Shown in pieces: positions 4,641 to 5,152 of a stretch of DNA of 5,152 nucleotides. Below the pieces are notes generated by a model. The model was given only the letters and a program-made list of their open reading frames with translations, was not told the origin of the DNA and made no database searches. Source of the stretch: an uncultured Bacilli bacterium (GTDB taxonomy: Bacteria > Bacillota_I > Bacilli_A > RF39 > UBA660); NCBI GenBank assembly GCA_947623855.1, contig CANQHW010000082.1, positions 1-5,152 of the forward strand, read 5' to 3'. The position numbers were made by a program, and so were the translations under genes. The stretch's first letter is position 1. Every line of letters begins with the position of its first letter.

Positions 4641-5152
4641 TTATTTGACAACAATATTTACTATCTTATTTTTAATAACTATTACTTTAACTATTTCTTT
4701 GTCCTTAATAAATCTTAAAACATTCTCTTCTTTTAAAGCTTTCTCTTTAATTGATTCTTCTTCTTCATCTAACTTAATATTAATTGTTCCTCGAAGTTTA
4801 CCATTTACTTGAACTCCAATTGTTTTTTCTTCATCAATTGTTTTTTCTTCCTCATATTTTGGCCATGACCCTAAACAAATTGGTTTATTACCTATCATTT
4901 CATTTAACTCTTCCGTAATATGAGGAGCCATTGGATTAAGTAAGATAAGTAAGGTTTCATAATCTTTCTTCGTAATAGTTTCTTTATCTTCATAAGCATT
5001 AAGTAATATCATTAAAGTAGAAACTGCTGTATTATAACCCATACTAGTTAAATCTGTTTCAATCTTTTTAATACTCTTATGAATTAAACTTTCTAACTCT
5101 TTAGTATATTCATTTTTACTTAAATCTACTTTATCTTTTAATCTTACTACTC
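4641..5152 (-). CDS. leuS: Leucyl-tRNA synthetase, C-terminal part
   Basis: The frame is open to the right edge, so this is the last 169 residues of a protein of about 800; the Met at 5040-5042 is internal. The enzyme charges tRNA-Leu with leucine in the cytoplasm. The part seen is the end of the anticodon-binding helical domain plus the small C-terminal tRNA-contacting domain. Diagnostic stretches, in order, are NTAVSTLMILLNAY, LLNPMAPHITEELNEMIG, SWPKY, VQVNGKLRGTI and, at the end, VKVIVIKNKIVNIVV, all typical of bacterial LeuRS. Two differences from common sequences are TEELNEM where TEELWE is usual, and a short DEEEESIKEKAL linker. The class I signatures (HIGH, KMSKS) and editing domain lie outside the window, as would any T-box leader. 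Stop TAA is followed at once by a terminator. Confidence 0.96.
   Translation of the reverse strand, partial: VVRLKDKVDLSKNEYTKELESLIHKSIKKIETDLTSMGYNTAVSTLMILLNAYEDKETITKKDYETLLILLNPMAPHITEELNEMIGNKPICLGSWPKYEEEKTIDEEKTIGVQVNGKLRGTINIKLDEEEESIKEKALKEENVLRFIKDKEIVKVIVIKNKIVNIVVK

Noticed and set aside
4179..4812. Plus-strand open frames opposite the DUF3592 gene and leuS
   Set aside because: They are Ile/Leu/Ser-rich products of reading AT-rich genes backwards, and the minus-strand genes there are well supported.
5040..5042. Met codon as a possible start of a short separate gene of 133 residues
   Set aside because: The same frame stays open to the window edge with LeuRS-like sequence, so this Met is internal to leuS.

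Overview
The window comes from an AT-rich, gene-dense bacterial chromosome that looks like a low-GC Firmicute (Bacilli or a related lineage). The evidence is strong AGGAGG-type ribosome binding sites, near-consensus sigma-A promoters, compact U-tailed hairpin terminators, and gene families typical of Firmicutes (Cse60, a SpoVB/YtgP-type flippase, DUF3592). Tryptophan is encoded by TGG, and TGA ends one gene (the Cse60-like gene), so the standard bacterial code applies, not the mycoplasma code. I cannot name the species.

All genes but one lie on the minus strand. Read in the direction of minus-strand transcription (right to left), they are: the 3' end of leuS (leucyl-tRNA synthetase) with its own terminator; a two-pass membrane protein of the DUF3592 type with its own terminator; a strong promoter driving a small Cse60-like gene and a MurJ/SpoVB-family lipid flippase; a small oppositely oriented gene (plus strand, 1850-2161) for a low-complexity coiled-coil protein; trmB (tRNA m7G46 methyltransferase); an unrecognised 314-residue cytoplasmic protein followed by a terminator; and finally the first 25 codons of a DinD-like gene, whose promoter carries an SOS (LexA) operator.

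Three points stand out. First, the dinD-like promoter (TTGACG, 18 bases, TATAAT) has a LexA-box-like palindrome between its -35 and -10 boxes, so damage-induced control can be predicted from sequence alone. Second, the plus-strand gene fills the whole gap between the flippase gene and trmB. It has its own promoter and a C(UUCG)G terminator buried in the flippase coding region. I see no terminator after the flippase gene and no good promoter for trmB, so a single minus-strand transcript may run antisense across the plus-strand gene (a noncontiguous operon). Third, the plus-strand product is an Asn/Tyr/Pro/Met-rich protein with a perfect heptad coiled coil that I cannot assign to a family; its look and company (Cse60, SpoVB-type flippase) hint at a spore-coat or envelope role, but this is inference. 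I found no CRISPR array, insertion sequence, rRNA, tRNA or obvious defence cassette.
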